This document shows, piece by piece, positions 18,799-28,001 of a stretch of DNA of 64,000 bases. The position numbers and the translations under genes were made by a program. The stretch is from Streptomyces roseicoloratus. GTDB taxonomy: Bacteria > Actinomycetota > Actinomycetes > Streptomycetales > Streptomycetaceae. The stretch spans positions 185,701 through 249,700 of the forward strand of contig NZ_SDOY01000170.1 in assembly GCF_004117935.1 (NCBI RefSeq), in the 5' to 3' direction. Below the pieces are notes generated by a model, which was not told the origin of the DNA, ran no database searches, and worked only from the letters and a program-made list of their open reading frames with translations. The number at the start of each line of letters is the position of its first letter. Position 1 is the first letter of the stretch.

Positions 18799-19785
18799 GT
18801 GACCAGGGCGTTGCGCAGGACGGGGGCCGTGACCGGCGCGGCGGTGCTGGCCGTGTCGCTCGCCGCGTGCGGCGGCGGGGACAGCCTGGAGAAGTCCCGG
18901 CCGGGCGCCGGGGACGGCGGGAGCGGAAGCGGCGGTGGCAAGGGGACGCTCGTCGTCGGCGCCGCCGCGTTCACCGAGTCGAAGATCCTCGCCGAGCTGT
19001 ACGCCCAGGTGCTCGACGACGCCGGTTACTCCGCGAGCGTCACCACCGTGAACAATCGCGAGCTGTACGAACCCTCCCTGGAGAAGGGCGAGATCGACGT
19101 CGTACCGGAATACGCGGCGACGCTCGCGGAATTCCTCAACGCCAAGGTGAACGGGCCGAAGGCGCCCGAAGAGAAGCCGGTCGCCTCCGGCGACCCGGCG
19201 GCCACCACGGAAGCCCTCAGGAAGCTCGCCGAACCGCGCGGACTGAAGGTGCTCGCGTTCGGCACGGCCGTCGACCAGAACGCCTTCGCCGTGAGCAGGG
19301 AATTCGCGGAGAAGAACAAGCTGAGCACGCTTTCCGATCTCGGCGCGGCCAAGCTGAAGGTGAAGATCGCGGCCGGTGACGAATGCGAGGTCCGGCCCTT
19401 CTGCGCACCCGGCCTGAAGACGACCTACGGCATCGACGTGACGGGCGTCGACCCCAAGGGAGTCGGCACCCCGCAGGCAAAGCAGGCCGTGAAGGACGGC
19501 ATCGACCAGCTGGTGCTCACCACCACGACGGACGCCACCGTCGAGTCCTTCGGACTGGTCTTCCTCCAGGACGACAAGAAGCTGCAGAACGCCGACAACG
19601 TGCTGCCCGTCGTCAATGCCAGGGACGCCGGTTCGCCGGAGATCGCCGCCGCCCTCGACAAGATCACCAAGGTGCTGACCACCGCGGATCTCGCCGAACT
19701 CAACCGCAAGGTGGACGCGGAGCGGGCGAAGCCCGAGGACGTCGCCCAGGCCTATCTGGAGTCGAAGGGGCTGCTCAAGAAGTAG
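18799..19785 (+). CDS. Osmoprotectant ABC transporter substrate-binding lipoprotein (OpuCC/ProX type)
   Basis: A 328-residue lipoprotein. The signal peptide ends in a lipobox LAAC, so the mature protein begins at a lipid-modified cysteine, followed by a Gly/Ser-rich tether. The binding domain starts at TLVVGAAAFTESKILAELYAQ, which is characteristic of the family, and includes ELYEPSLEKGEIDVVPEYAAT. The GTG at 18799 is preferred because AAGGGA is then 8 bases upstream; an ATG at 18790 overlapping the permease stop would add three residues. An inverted repeat at 19806-19843 may end the operon. Confidence 0.92.
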   Translation: MTRALRRTGAVTGAAVLAVSLAACGGGDSLEKSRPGAGDGGSGSGGGKGTLVVGAAAFTESKILAELYAQVLDDAGYSASVTTVNNRELYEPSLEKGEIDVVPEYAATLAEFLNAKVNGPKAPEEKPVASGDPAATTEALRKLAEPRGLKVLAFGTAVDQNAFAVSREFAEKNKLSTLSDLGAAKLKVKIAAGDECEVRPFCAPGLKTTYGIDVTGVDPKGVGTPQAKQAVKDGIDQLVLTTTTDATVESFGLVFLQDDKKLQNADNVLPVVNARDAGSPEIAAALDKITKVLTTADLAELNRKVDAERAKPEDVAQAYLESKGLLKK

Positions 19786-19916
19786 GCACCGGGTAAGGGG
19801 AGTCGGCCGGTCCCGGGCGGGAATGGCGAGGGGCCGGACCGGCTACGGCGAGAACTCGCCAAGAGATTGCCGGGCCGACACCCCACACGGCGCCTACGCA
19901 CGGTAAATTTCAGGCC

Positions 19917-20966
19917 ATGCCACGTGGACGCCACCGCCATTCCCCGCCTCTGCACAAGCTCCTGCCGCCCTCCGCGGTCGCCGGGGCTTCGGTCGTCTGT
20001 GCCGCGGTCGCCTGGCTCTTCGGTGACCCCGTGGTGCTGCGGCTGCTCGTCGCGGCCGCGGCGGCGGCCACGGTCACCGGCGCCGTCCTCATGCGCAGTT
20101 GGGACCGCGGCGCCGGGCGCCAGGTCGCCGAGCTGACCCGGGCCCGCACCGCGGACCAGTGGAAGCACGAGGAGCGGATCGCCGAACTGGAGTCCGACCT
20201 GGAGGAGTCGCGCGAGCTGCGCACCCGCCTCGACGCCAAGCTGCGCGCCAAGCGCGTCGAGCTGGCCGGTCTGCGCACCGAGCACGCCGACCTGCTGCGC
20301 CGGTACGCCACGGCCGAGACCGAGCGGGCGAGCGCGCTGGAGGGCCGCCGGGTGCTCGCCCTGGAGAGCTCCGCCACCACACAGGCCAAGGCCCTGCCCG
20401 CCGCCGGGTCCACGCCGACGCCGGAGGCCTACCGCCGCGCCGCCGAGGCCCTGCGGAAGCTGGCGTCCTGCTCCGAGCCGGACCCGGACCCGCAGGCGGC
20501 CCCGGAGACGGCCCCGGCGCCGGAGCCGACGACGGCTTCCGCGCCGGAGGCGGCACCCGCGCCGGACGCGGCCACGTCCGGCGCGCCGGACGGCCGGCAC
20601 GCCCAGGACGCGGCCGGCGCCCAGGGCGCCCACGACGCGGGCGACGCCCACGACGCCCACACCAAGGCGCCCGCGATGCGCCACGTCCCGGCCGCGGCCG
20701 CGATCGTCCCGTACGCCGCGCGCCGCCCGGCCCCGCGCCCGACGGGCGGGTTCGACTACTTCGGCACGCTGGGCGCGAAGAAGGCGGCCGCGGCCATCGA
20801 GGCCGTGCAGAACACCGACCTCGCCGACGTCGTCGGCGAGGAGGTCCTGGCGTCCGCCGCGCGCCCGGCGGACCGTCAGGCGGTCGGCCAGGTCATCGAC
20901 CTCACCGCGCACGACGAGACCGAGCAGCTCGACGTGGCGGAGCTGCGCGGCGCGGTCAGCTCGTAA
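19917..20966 (+). CDS. Conserved actinomycete membrane protein with coiled coil, function unknown
   Basis: A 349-residue protein. Two hydrophobic helices (~19-36 and 41-59) form a hairpin. A predicted coiled coil (~68-145, rich in E/R/L heptads: ELESDLEESRELRTRLDAKL and on) follows, then an Ala/Pro/Asp-rich disordered stretch (~150-265), and a small conserved C-terminal segment (FDYFGTLGAKKAAAAIEAVQ to IDLTAHDETEQLDVAEL). I recognise no family with a known function. A TAAATT hexamer ends 7 bases before the ATG, so transcription may be leaderless. Confidence 0.7.
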   Translation: MPRGRHRHSPPLHKLLPPSAVAGASVVCAAVAWLFGDPVVLRLLVAAAAAATVTGAVLMRSWDRGAGRQVAELTRARTADQWKHEERIAELESDLEESRELRTRLDAKLRAKRVELAGLRTEHADLLRRYATAETERASALEGRRVLALESSATTQAKALPAAGSTPTPEAYRRAAEALRKLASCSEPDPDPQAAPETAPAPEPTTASAPEAAPAPDAATSGAPDGRHAQDAAGAQGAHDAGDAHDAHTKAPAMRHVPAAAAIVPYAARRPAPRPTGGFDYFGTLGAKKAAAAIEAVQNTDLADVVGEEVLASAARPADRQAVGQVIDLTAHDETEQLDVAELRGAVSS

Positions 20967-20991
20967 CGAGGCCGGGGCCGGCCCGTACCCG

Positions 20992-21062
20992 GCCGCGGTC
21001 CGCACCCCGGCCGCGGTCCGCCGCCGTAAGCCGCGGTCCGCCGCCGTCGGCCGCGGTCCGCC
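20992..21062. repeat. Short direct repeats between convergent genes
   Basis: The 12-mer GCCGCGGTCCGC recurs at 20992, 21010, 21030 and 21050 (spacing 18-20 bases), reaching almost to the stop codon of the nuoD-like gene. CCGCGG cores are palindromic. No intrinsic terminator is evident here. Confidence 0.8.
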
Positions 21063-21063
21063 G

Positions 21064-22206
21064 CTACTTGTCGATGTCGCCGACGACGAAGAACAGCGAG
21101 CCCAGGATCGCCACCATGTCGGCCACCAGCGTCCCCGGCAGCAGCTCCGTCAGCGCCTGGATGTTGTTGTACGACGCCGAGCGCAGCTTGAGCCGGTACG
21201 GCGTCTTCTCGCCCTTGGAAACCAGGTAGTAGCCGTTGATGCCGAGCGGGTTCTCGGTCCACGCGTAGGTGTGGCCCTCCGGCGCCTTGAGGACCTTCGG
21301 CAGCCGCTGGTTGATCGGCCCCTGCGGCAGCCGCTCCAGCCGGTCCAGACAGGCGTCGGCCAGCTCCAGCGAGTTGTGGGTCTGCTCCAGCAGGCACTCG
21401 AAGCGGGCCAGGCAGTCGCCCTCGGTCCGGGTCACCACCCGCAACGTGTCCCGCAGCTCCCCGTACGCGAGGTACGGCTCGTCCCGGCGCAGGTCGAAGT
21501 CGACGCCCGAGGCACGGGCGATCGGCCCGGACACCCCGTACGCGTGCACGGTCTCGGCCCGCAGCACCCCCACCCCGCGCGTCCGGCCGCGGAAGATCTC
21601 GTTGCCGAGCACCAGCCGGTCGTACACGTCCATCCGCGACCGCACGTCCGCGACCGCCTGCCGGGCCCGGGCGAGCCAGCCGGCGGGCAGGTCCTCCTTG
21701 AGGCCGCCGACCCGGTTGAACATGTAGTGCATCCGGCCGCCGGAGACCTCCTCCATGACGGCCTGGAGCTCCTCGCGCTCGCGGAAGGCGTGGAAGACCG
21801 GGGTGATGCCGCCCAGCTCCAGGGGGTACGAGCCGAGGAACATCAGGTGGTTGAGCACCCGGTTCAGCTCGGCGAGCAGCGTCCGCGTCCACACGGCCCG
21901 CTCCGGCACCTCCATGCCGAGCATCCGCTCGACCGCCATGACGACACCGAGCTCGTTGGAGAACGCGGAGAGCCAGTCGTGCCGGTTGGCCAGCATGATG
22001 ATCTGCCGGTAGTCGCGGGCCTCGAACAGCTTCTCCGCCCCGCGGTGCATGTACCCGATGACCGGCTCGGCCTCCCGCACCACCTCGCCGTCCAGCACCA
22101 GCCGCAGCCGGAGCACGCCGTGCGTGGAGGGATGCTGCGGCCCGATGTTCAGCACCATGTCGGTGCTCTCCGCCGCCCCGCCGATTCCGACCGTCGTCTC
22201 CGTCAT
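21064..22206 (-). CDS. nuoD: NADH-quinone oxidoreductase subunit D-like protein (solitary nuoD paralogue)
   Basis: A 380-residue homologue of complex I subunit NuoD/NDUFS2, which lines the quinone site. The quinone-site segment IGPQHPSTHGVLRL (His25, His29), the HRGAEKL motif with Arg55, and the C-terminal LVADMVAILGSLFFVVGDIDK are conserved. No other nuo gene is nearby, so this is not the main operon copy. The gene 5 bases upstream encodes a MidA/NDUFAF7-type methyltransferase, the family that methylates the HRG arginine of NDUFS2. The two probably form one transcript. Confidence 0.92.
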   Translation of the reverse strand: MTETTVGIGGAAESTDMVLNIGPQHPSTHGVLRLRLVLDGEVVREAEPVIGYMHRGAEKLFEARDYRQIIMLANRHDWLSAFSNELGVVMAVERMLGMEVPERAVWTRTLLAELNRVLNHLMFLGSYPLELGGITPVFHAFREREELQAVMEEVSGGRMHYMFNRVGGLKEDLPAGWLARARQAVADVRSRMDVYDRLVLGNEIFRGRTRGVGVLRAETVHAYGVSGPIARASGVDFDLRRDEPYLAYGELRDTLRVVTRTEGDCLARFECLLEQTHNSLELADACLDRLERLPQGPINQRLPKVLKAPEGHTYAWTENPLGINGYYLVSKGEKTPYRLKLRSASYNNIQALTELLPGTLVADMVAILGSLFFVVGDIDK

Positions 22207-22211
22207 GCCCG

Positions 22212-23213
22212 TCAGTATCCCCTGTCGTCCCGGACGCGCTGCAGCAGCCACAGGAAGTCGCCGAGACCTCCCCGGGCGGTCAGTTCCGCCGCCTCGCCGG
22301 CGCTCGCGAGGGCACGGACGTAGCCGGCGGGGTCGGCGGAGGCGAGGGCGAGCGGAGGCCGCGGGCCCGCCACCCCGAGGCCGCGGAGAACCTCCCGCTG
22401 GCCACGGATGACGGCCGGCCGGGCGGCGGCCGCCTCGCCCGCCGCCGCGCACGCGTCCAGTGCCACGTGGGCCGTCAGGTCGCGGCTCCCGTCCGGGACC
22501 GGCGTGGTCTCCCGGCCGTGGCGGAAGGCGGTCAGGGTGCCGAACGGCGGGCGGCCGGTCCCCAGGTGGGCGTAGTCGACGGCGACCGCCGTGCCCGCCA
22601 CCAGGGCGGACACGGCCGCCGCCCAGGCCTCGTCGCGCGGCCGGCCGATCTCCGCGCGGTCGCCCGGCTCCCGCAGCGGCCACCAGCGCTCCAGCCACTC
22701 CGCGTCCGGACCGGTCACCTCGCCGCCCAGCCGCTCGGTGCCGTCGACGCGCACCTCGACGTAGCGGACGGTCCCGTCGTCGTCGGTCTGCGCCACGTCC
22801 ACCGGCACGTTGTCCAGCCACTCGTTCGCGAAGAGCAGGCCCCGCTCGCCCCGCGGGACCTGCCCCGTCCAGGTGATCGACGGGTCCAGGCCCTCCGGCC
22901 GGGCCGCGCGCTCCACCCCGTACGGGCGGACCCGCAGACCCTCGGGGACCGCCGCGAGCACACCGGTGAGGAGCTCGCCCCGTCCCGCGCCGACGTCCAC
23001 GAACGCGAGCTCGTCCGTGCCCAGCTCCTCCGCGACCTCCGCCAGGAGCCGGGCCACGGCGCCCGCGAACAGCGGAGAGGCGTGCACCGAGGTGCGGAAG
23101 TGCCCGGCCGGCCCCTCGGGGCGCAGGAAGAAGCCCCCGGGGCCGTACAGCGCCCGTTCCATGGCCGCCCGCCACCCCAGCCACCCGTCCCACTGACACG
23201 TCTCATCCGTCAC
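22212..23213 (-). CDS. SAM-dependent methyltransferase, MidA/NDUFAF7 family (COG1565)
   Basis: A 333-residue protein. The SAM-binding loop FVDVGAGRGELLTGVL (~69-84) and the family's LLFANEWLDNVPVDV motif (~126-140, matching ANEFFDALP in homologues) are visible, and the N-terminal FRTSVHASPLFAGAVA matches the family's substrate-lobe start. The human member NDUFAF7 dimethylates Arg85 of NDUFS2. Here the gene precedes a nuoD paralogue by five bases, which makes that protein the obvious candidate substrate. It is divergent from a two-component system. Confidence 0.88.
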   Translation of the reverse strand: MTDETCQWDGWLGWRAAMERALYGPGGFFLRPEGPAGHFRTSVHASPLFAGAVARLLAEVAEELGTDELAFVDVGAGRGELLTGVLAAVPEGLRVRPYGVERAARPEGLDPSITWTGQVPRGERGLLFANEWLDNVPVDVAQTDDDGTVRYVEVRVDGTERLGGEVTGPDAEWLERWWPLREPGDRAEIGRPRDEAWAAAVSALVAGTAVAVDYAHLGTGRPPFGTLTAFRHGRETTPVPDGSRDLTAHVALDACAAAGEAAAARPAVIRGQREVLRGLGVAGPRPPLALASADPAGYVRALASAGEAAELTARGGLGDFLWLLQRVRDDRGY

Positions 23214-23310
23214 GAGCCCCAGTCTCCACCTTGGGGAGTACGGGCCTCGCGGGAAGGATCGACCCCACGGTTGACCCCTGCACCTATCCCCTTTCCCTAC
23301 GCTGGGTCAC

Positions 23311-24528
23311 GTGCAGCGCCTCTACGACTTCATCCGCAGACACCCGACGGGCGTCGACACCTTCTGGGCGTTCGTCCTGCTGGGTCTCTCCCTGCTGTGG
23401 GTGGCGTCGGCCCCCGCGGGGAGCGAGGAGGGCGAGGGCTCGCCCCTCGCGTACACCGCGGTCGCCGTCCTGTTCTCGCTGGTCGTGGCGCTGCGCCGGC
23501 GCATGCCGGAGAAGATGCTGCTGCTCTCGGTGGCCCTGGGCGTCGCCCAGCTCGCGTTCGGGCTGCTGCCGTTCATGGCCGACTTCGCCATGCTGGTGAT
23601 CATCTACACCGTCGCCGCGCACGACGGCCCCCGCTGGGCCTCGCGGCTCGCGCTCGCCGGCGGTCTGAGCGCCGCCACCCTCTCCCAGCTGCGCTGGCCG
23701 CTCGAGGGCGGCAACGAGTCCTCCGCGGCCAAGGTCTTCTTCACGGTGATCATGACCGTGCCCTTCGCCCTCGCCTGGGTCCTCGGCGACTCCCTGCGCA
23801 CCCGCCGCGCCTACTTCGCCCAGCTGGAGGAGCGCGCCTCCCGGCTGGAGAAGGAGCGCGAGGCACAGGCCAAGGTCGCGGTCGCCGCCGAGCGCGCCCG
23901 GATCGCCCGCGAACTGCACGACGTCGTCGCCCACAACGTCTCCGTGATGGTGGTGCAGGCCGACGGCGCCGCGTACGTCATGGACTCCTCGCCCGAGACG
24001 GCCCGGCAGGCGCTGGAGACCATCTCCTCCACCGGCCGCCAGGCGCTCGCCGAGATGCGCCGGCTGCTCGGCATCCTGCGCACCGGCGAACACCAGGAGG
24101 CCGGGGAGTACGTGCCCCAGCCCGATGTGGAGCAGATCGAGGACCTGGTCGAGCAGGTGCGGGGCGCCGGGCTCGCCGTCGACTTCAAGATCGAGGGCAC
24201 GCCGCGGCCGCTGCCCAGCGGCGTCGAGCTCACCGCGTACCGGATCGTCCAGGAAGCCCTCACCAACACCCGCAAGCACGGCGGCCCCGACGTCGGCGCC
24301 AGCGTCCGCCTCGTCTACTTCGACGACGGTCTCGGACTGCTCGTCGAGGACGACGGGCGCGGGGCGCCGCAGGAGATGTACGAGGACGGCGGCGCCGACG
24401 GGCGCGGCCACGGCCTGATCGGCATGCGCGAGCGCGTCGGCATGGTCGGAGGCACCCTGGACGCCGGCCCGCGCCCCGGGGGAGGCTTCCGCATCAGCGC
24501 CCTGCTCCCCCTCAAGCCCGTCCACTGA
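23311..24528 (+). CDS. Sensor histidine kinase, NarL/DesK type
   Basis: A 405-residue kinase. Residues ~18-160 form a membrane sensor of about five helices with very short loops, so it probably senses something in or near the membrane. A coiled segment (~165-195) leads to the HisKA_3 dimerisation helix with the phospho-acceptor His203 (IARELHDVVAHNVSVM). The ATPase domain has VEDDGRG and GHGLIGMRERV. The start is GTG; TACGCT ends 7 bases before it, suggesting a leaderless promoter. It pairs with the response regulator 81 bases downstream. Confidence 0.92.
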   Translation: MQRLYDFIRRHPTGVDTFWAFVLLGLSLLWVASAPAGSEEGEGSPLAYTAVAVLFSLVVALRRRMPEKMLLLSVALGVAQLAFGLLPFMADFAMLVIIYTVAAHDGPRWASRLALAGGLSAATLSQLRWPLEGGNESSAAKVFFTVIMTVPFALAWVLGDSLRTRRAYFAQLEERASRLEKEREAQAKVAVAAERARIARELHDVVAHNVSVMVVQADGAAYVMDSSPETARQALETISSTGRQALAEMRRLLGILRTGEHQEAGEYVPQPDVEQIEDLVEQVRGAGLAVDFKIEGTPRPLPSGVELTAYRIVQEALTNTRKHGGPDVGASVRLVYFDDGLGLLVEDDGRGAPQEMYEDGGADGRGHGLIGMRERVGMVGGTLDAGPRPGGGFRISALLPLKPVH

Positions 24529-24609
24529 CGTCCCCCCGAGCCCCCACTGACGTCCCCTCGGGACCGCCCGCCGACGGTCGGCCCCCGACGACCCCTAAGG
24601 ATCATCCCC

Positions 24610-25308
24610 ATGTCCATCCGCGTGATGCTCGTCGACGACCAGGTGCTGCTGCGTACCGGTTTCCGCATGGTGCTCGCCGCCCAGCCGGACATGGAGGTCG
24701 TCGCCGAGGCGGGCGACGGCGTGGAGGCCCTGGAGGCCCTGCGGAACACCCGGGTCGACGTCGTCCTGATGGACGTGCGCATGCCCAAGCTGGACGGCGT
24801 CGAGACGACCCGGCGGATCTGCTCGGAGCCGGACGCGCCGAAGGTGCTGATCCTCACCACCTTCGACCTCGACGAGTACGCCTTCTCCGGGCTGAAGGCG
24901 GGGGCGAGCGGCTTCATGCTGAAGGACGTGCCGCCGGGCGAGCTGCTGGGCGCGATCCGCTCGGTGCACAGCGGTGACGCGGTGGTCGCCCCGTCCACCA
25001 CCCGCCGCCTCCTGGACCGCTTCTCGCCGATGCTGCCGTCGACCACCGGCAGGGAGCCCGGCCACAAGGAGCTGGAGAAGCTCACCGAGCGGGAGCGGGA
25101 GGTCATGATGCTGGTGGCACAGGGCCTGTCGAACGGCGAGATCGCGGCCAGGCTCGTGCTGTCCGAGGCGACCGTGAAGACCCACGTGGGCCGCATCCTC
25201 ACCAAGCTGGGCCTGCGCGACCGCGTCCAGGTCGTCGTCCTCGCGTACGAGACGGGCCTGGTCCGCGCGGGCGGCGGCCCGGCCGGCGGCGGCCCGGCCG
25301 GACGCTGA
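24610..25308 (+). CDS. Response regulator, NarL/LuxR family
   Basis: A 232-residue protein with a receiver domain (~4-120: DD at 9-10, phospho-acceptor Asp55 in VVLMDVRMPK, TTFD and Lys at ~105) and a LuxR-type helix-turn-helix (~157-215: LTEREREVMMLVAQGLSNGEIA, then VKTHVGRILTKLGL). The Gly/Ala-rich tail is not conserved. It is partner of the kinase upstream, and AAGGA sits about 9 bases before the ATG. The target genes are not evident. Confidence 0.93.
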   Translation: MSIRVMLVDDQVLLRTGFRMVLAAQPDMEVVAEAGDGVEALEALRNTRVDVVLMDVRMPKLDGVETTRRICSEPDAPKVLILTTFDLDEYAFSGLKAGASGFMLKDVPPGELLGAIRSVHSGDAVVAPSTTRRLLDRFSPMLPSTTGREPGHKELEKLTEREREVMMLVAQGLSNGEIAARLVLSEATVKTHVGRILTKLGLRDRVQVVVLAYETGLVRAGGGPAGGGPAGR

Positions 25309-25321
25309 GGACGGAACCGGC

Positions 25322-25930
25322 GTGCTCCTCTGGATCAACGGGCCGTTCGGCGGAGGCAAGACGCAGACGGCGCACGAGCTGCGGCGGCGCCTGCCGGGCG
25401 GTGTCGTCTGCGACCCCGAGCACGTGGGCTTCGGCCTGCACCGCGCGCTGCCGCCGGGACTGCGGGGCGACTTCCAGGACCTGCCGGCGTGGCGGCAGGG
25501 CGTGTACGAGGTCCTCGACCTGGCGCTGCGGCGCCACGACGGGCCCGTGATCGTCCCGATGACGGTCGTCGAACCGGCGTACTTCGCCGAGACCGTCGGG
25601 CGGCTGCGGGAGACGCACGGCGACGAGCGCGTGCGGCACGTCGCGCTGCTGGCCGAGCGCGACACCGTCCTGAAGCGGCTCACGGAACGCGGCCTCGGCC
25701 GCGGCCTGAAGCGCGAGAGCTTCGCCGTACGGAAGCTGGACGGCTGCCTGGAACGCCTCGCGGCCCCCGAGTTCGCGCACCACATCCGTACGGACGAGCT
25801 CACCGTCCCGCAGGTCGCCGACCGGGTCGCGGAACTGGCGGGCCTGCGGCCGGCACCGAACACGGACGGGCGGCTGCGACACCGGCTGCGCCGGATGAGG
25901 GTGGGCCTCTCCCACATCCGCTTCGACTAG
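25322..25930 (+). CDS. P-loop NTPase similar to tunicamycin-resistance protein TmrB
   Basis: A 202-residue protein. The N-terminus MLLWINGPFGGGKTQTAHEL is very close to the TmrB start, with a Walker A GPFGGGKT at residues 7-14 and a shikimate-kinase-like core (VIVPMTVVEPAYFAETVGRL, then RHVALLAERDTVLKRL). TmrB of Bacillus is thought to bind tunicamycin at the membrane; whether this protein does so is not shown. GTG start 13 bases after the response regulator stop suggests one transcript with the two-component genes. It converges with the ArsR-type gene. Confidence 0.8.
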   Translation: MLLWINGPFGGGKTQTAHELRRRLPGGVVCDPEHVGFGLHRALPPGLRGDFQDLPAWRQGVYEVLDLALRRHDGPVIVPMTVVEPAYFAETVGRLRETHGDERVRHVALLAERDTVLKRLTERGLGRGLKRESFAVRKLDGCLERLAAPEFAHHIRTDELTVPQVADRVAELAGLRPAPNTDGRLRHRLRRMRVGLSHIRFD

Positions 25931-25990
25931 GTCGGTCGCTTCCTTCGGATCCGGGTCGGCGCCCTGGACGGTTCCCGCGGGACCCACGCC

Positions 25991-27073
25991 CTAACGCAGC
26001 ACGGACTCCAGGAAGTCGCTGCCGACGCGGGCCACCACCGAGAAGTCCAGCTGGTGCAGCACGTACCGGCCGCGGCGCTGGGTGGTGAGCATGCCCGCCT
26101 TCTTCAGGACGGAGAGGTGCCGGGAGACCTCCGGGGCGGTGATCCCGTGCGCGTCGGCCAGCTCGCTCGTCGAGTACGGGCCGCGGGCCAGACTGCGGCA
26201 CAGCCGCATCCGCATCGGGTGGGCGATGGCCTCCAGGCGCAGCTTGACCGTCTCGACCGGCTCGGCGCCGCCGATCTCGCGGGCGGCAGCCGGATACAGG
26301 ATCACCGGCTGCCAGCCGGGCGCGCACACCGCCATCAGGTGCGGCCAGCCGAAGGCCGTCGGCATCATCGTCACGGCCCCGCCGTGGGCCTCGGTGCGGG
26401 CGTGCACCAGCTTGTCGACGACGATCCGGGAGCCGCGCGCGTCCTCCTCCAGGGAGAGCGCGGGCGACGCGGCCGTCAGGGCCTCGGCCAGGCCCTTGCG
26501 GCGCAGCAGCTCGGTCTTGTGCCGTGCGTCGGCGGTGAGCTGGACGCGGACCCGGCGCCAGGTGTCGGCGAAGAACGCCTGGTCGCAGTCCTCCAGGAGG
26601 CGGCGGATCCACGCGCGCGTGGCGGTGGGTTCGGCCAGCATCCGCTCCACGAACGCGGACTGGCGGGGGCCGCGGGCGGCGGCGAGGTCGAGGGCGCGGC
26701 GCCGCGACCGCTCGTCGACGAGCGGGGAGGGGATGCCGTCGGAGTAGCGGCTGCTGCAGGAGATCTCCAGGGCCGCGCCGACGAACTTCTCGTCGTCCAT
26801 GCGGTCGAGGTCGTCCAGCTCCTCGGCCAGGGTCTCGCGGGGCTGCGCCGGGAGCAGGAAGTCGGAGCGGGTGGACCGCCACATGAAGTCGGCCTCGTGG
26901 AGCCGGTCGGCGAGCTCGGGCTTGAGCGCGGCGGCCGTCGCGGTCGTCCAGGCGTGCAGCCGGGCGTGGTGCGCGGGCTCGGCGAGGGCGTGCAGGGCGT
27001 TGCCGAGCTCGGCGAGGGGCGAGGGGCAGAAGGTGATCCGCTCGGGCGGCAGTCCGGTGATGTCGATCGTCAC
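25991..27073 (-). CDS. ArsR/SmtB-type transcriptional regulator with long N-terminal domain (DUF5937-like)
   Basis: A 360-residue protein. The C-terminal ~85 residues are a winged helix: IAHPMRMRLCRSLARGPYST, SELADAHGITAPEVSRHLSVLKKAGM, GRYVLHQLD. The N-terminal ~260 residues are a helical domain found in actinomycete regulators of this type and may sense an unknown ligand. No Cys metal-site pair is seen in the winged helix. The GTG at 27073 is preferred over GTG 27079, since AGGGA then has normal spacing. It is divergent from a 68-residue gene. Confidence 0.85.
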   Translation of the reverse strand: MTIDITGLPPERITFCPSPLAELGNALHALAEPAHHARLHAWTTATAAALKPELADRLHEADFMWRSTRSDFLLPAQPRETLAEELDDLDRMDDEKFVGAALEISCSSRYSDGIPSPLVDERSRRRALDLAAARGPRQSAFVERMLAEPTATRAWIRRLLEDCDQAFFADTWRRVRVQLTADARHKTELLRRKGLAEALTAASPALSLEEDARGSRIVVDKLVHARTEAHGGAVTMMPTAFGWPHLMAVCAPGWQPVILYPAAAREIGGAEPVETVKLRLEAIAHPMRMRLCRSLARGPYSTSELADAHGITAPEVSRHLSVLKKAGMLTTQRRGRYVLHQLDFSVVARVGSDFLESVLR

Positions 27074-27179
27074 GCTCACGTCCCTATGGTGCGGGGTGGG
27101 GCGGGGGAGGCGTCGCGCCGTTTGACGAGGCCCGTCAATCGGCGGGCGGGCCGGCGGGCGCGGGGCGCACGGTGGGCCC

Positions 27180-27386
27180 ATGAACGCGCTCCACCAGCAC
27201 CTTCTGGACAGCTACCGCGCCGCCCGGCACGGAGAACCCGCCCCACCGGTGCCCGGCGCCCACGACGTCACCGCCCTCCGCACGGCCCGCGACGCCCACC
27301 GCATCACCTCCGTACCGGCCGCCCGCCCGGCCACCACCCGCCTCCGCCGGACCCTCCACAAATGGCTCCACCAGAACACGCACTAG
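27180..27386 (+). CDS. Small hypothetical protein
   Basis: A 68-residue, basic protein of unknown function. It is predicted helical with Arg/His-rich ends (RRTLHKWLHQNTH) and has no signal peptide or membrane segment. It is divergent from the ArsR-type regulator, with a 106-base spacer, which fits a regulated partner. The 49-bp repeat array begins 20 bases after its stop. Confidence 0.5.
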   Translation: MNALHQHLLDSYRAARHGEPAPPVPGAHDVTALRTARDAHRITSVPAARPATTRLRRTLHKWLHQNTH

Positions 27387-27406
27387 CCGAACCAGGCCCC
27401 GCTTGA

Positions 27407-27749
27407 CGGGAGGGCGCGCTGTGGGGCCGCCGTGGGGGCCAGGACTCCCGCTCGGCGGGAGGGCGCGCTGTGGGGCCGCTGTGGGGGCCTGGACCTCCGC
27501 TTGGCGGGAGGGCGCGCTGTGGGGCCGCTGTGGGGGCCTGGACCTCCGCTTGGCGGGAGGGTGCGCTGTGGGGCCGCCGTGGGGGCCAGGACTCCCGCTT
27601 GGCGGGAGGGCGCGCTGTGGGGCCGCTGTGGGGGCCTGGACCTCCGCTTGGCGGGAGGGTGCGCTGTGGGGCCGCCGTGGGGGCCAGGACCCCCGCTCGG
27701 CGGGAGGGCGCGCCGTGGGGTGTCCGTGTGGGGTCCGTGCCCGGCAGGG
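27407..27749. repeat. 49-bp tandem repeat array (seven units)
   Basis: Units start at 27407, 27456, 27505, 27554, 27603, 27652 and 27701; the first six are near-identical and the seventh diverges in its second half. Two variants alternate: one with GCCGCCGTGGGGGCCAGGACT and one with a CTGTGGGGGCCTGGACCT version. Unit junctions form short hairpins such as CTCCCGC-tcg-GCGGGAG. Degenerate copies continue to about 27860. The unit length is not a multiple of three, so the open frames here are not coding. The array lies between convergent genes. Confidence 0.95.
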
Positions 27750-28001
27750 CGGTGCGCCGTGGGGTGTCCGTGTGGGCCCGCGCCCGGTGGGGCGGTGCCG
27801 TCGTCGCACCTCCGTGTGGGCATTCGTCCCGCAGGGCGGGACGGGTGGGCACACGGGACGGCGCCCTTGGCGGGCGCTTCCGCCCCTGCACCTGCCCGCA
27901 CCACCCGGACGCCGCACCAGCCCGAGCCCGGCGCACCCGCGCCCGAGCGGCGGGCGCCGTACACCCGGGCGCCGCACCAACGGGGGGCGCCGCCACCCGG
28001 G

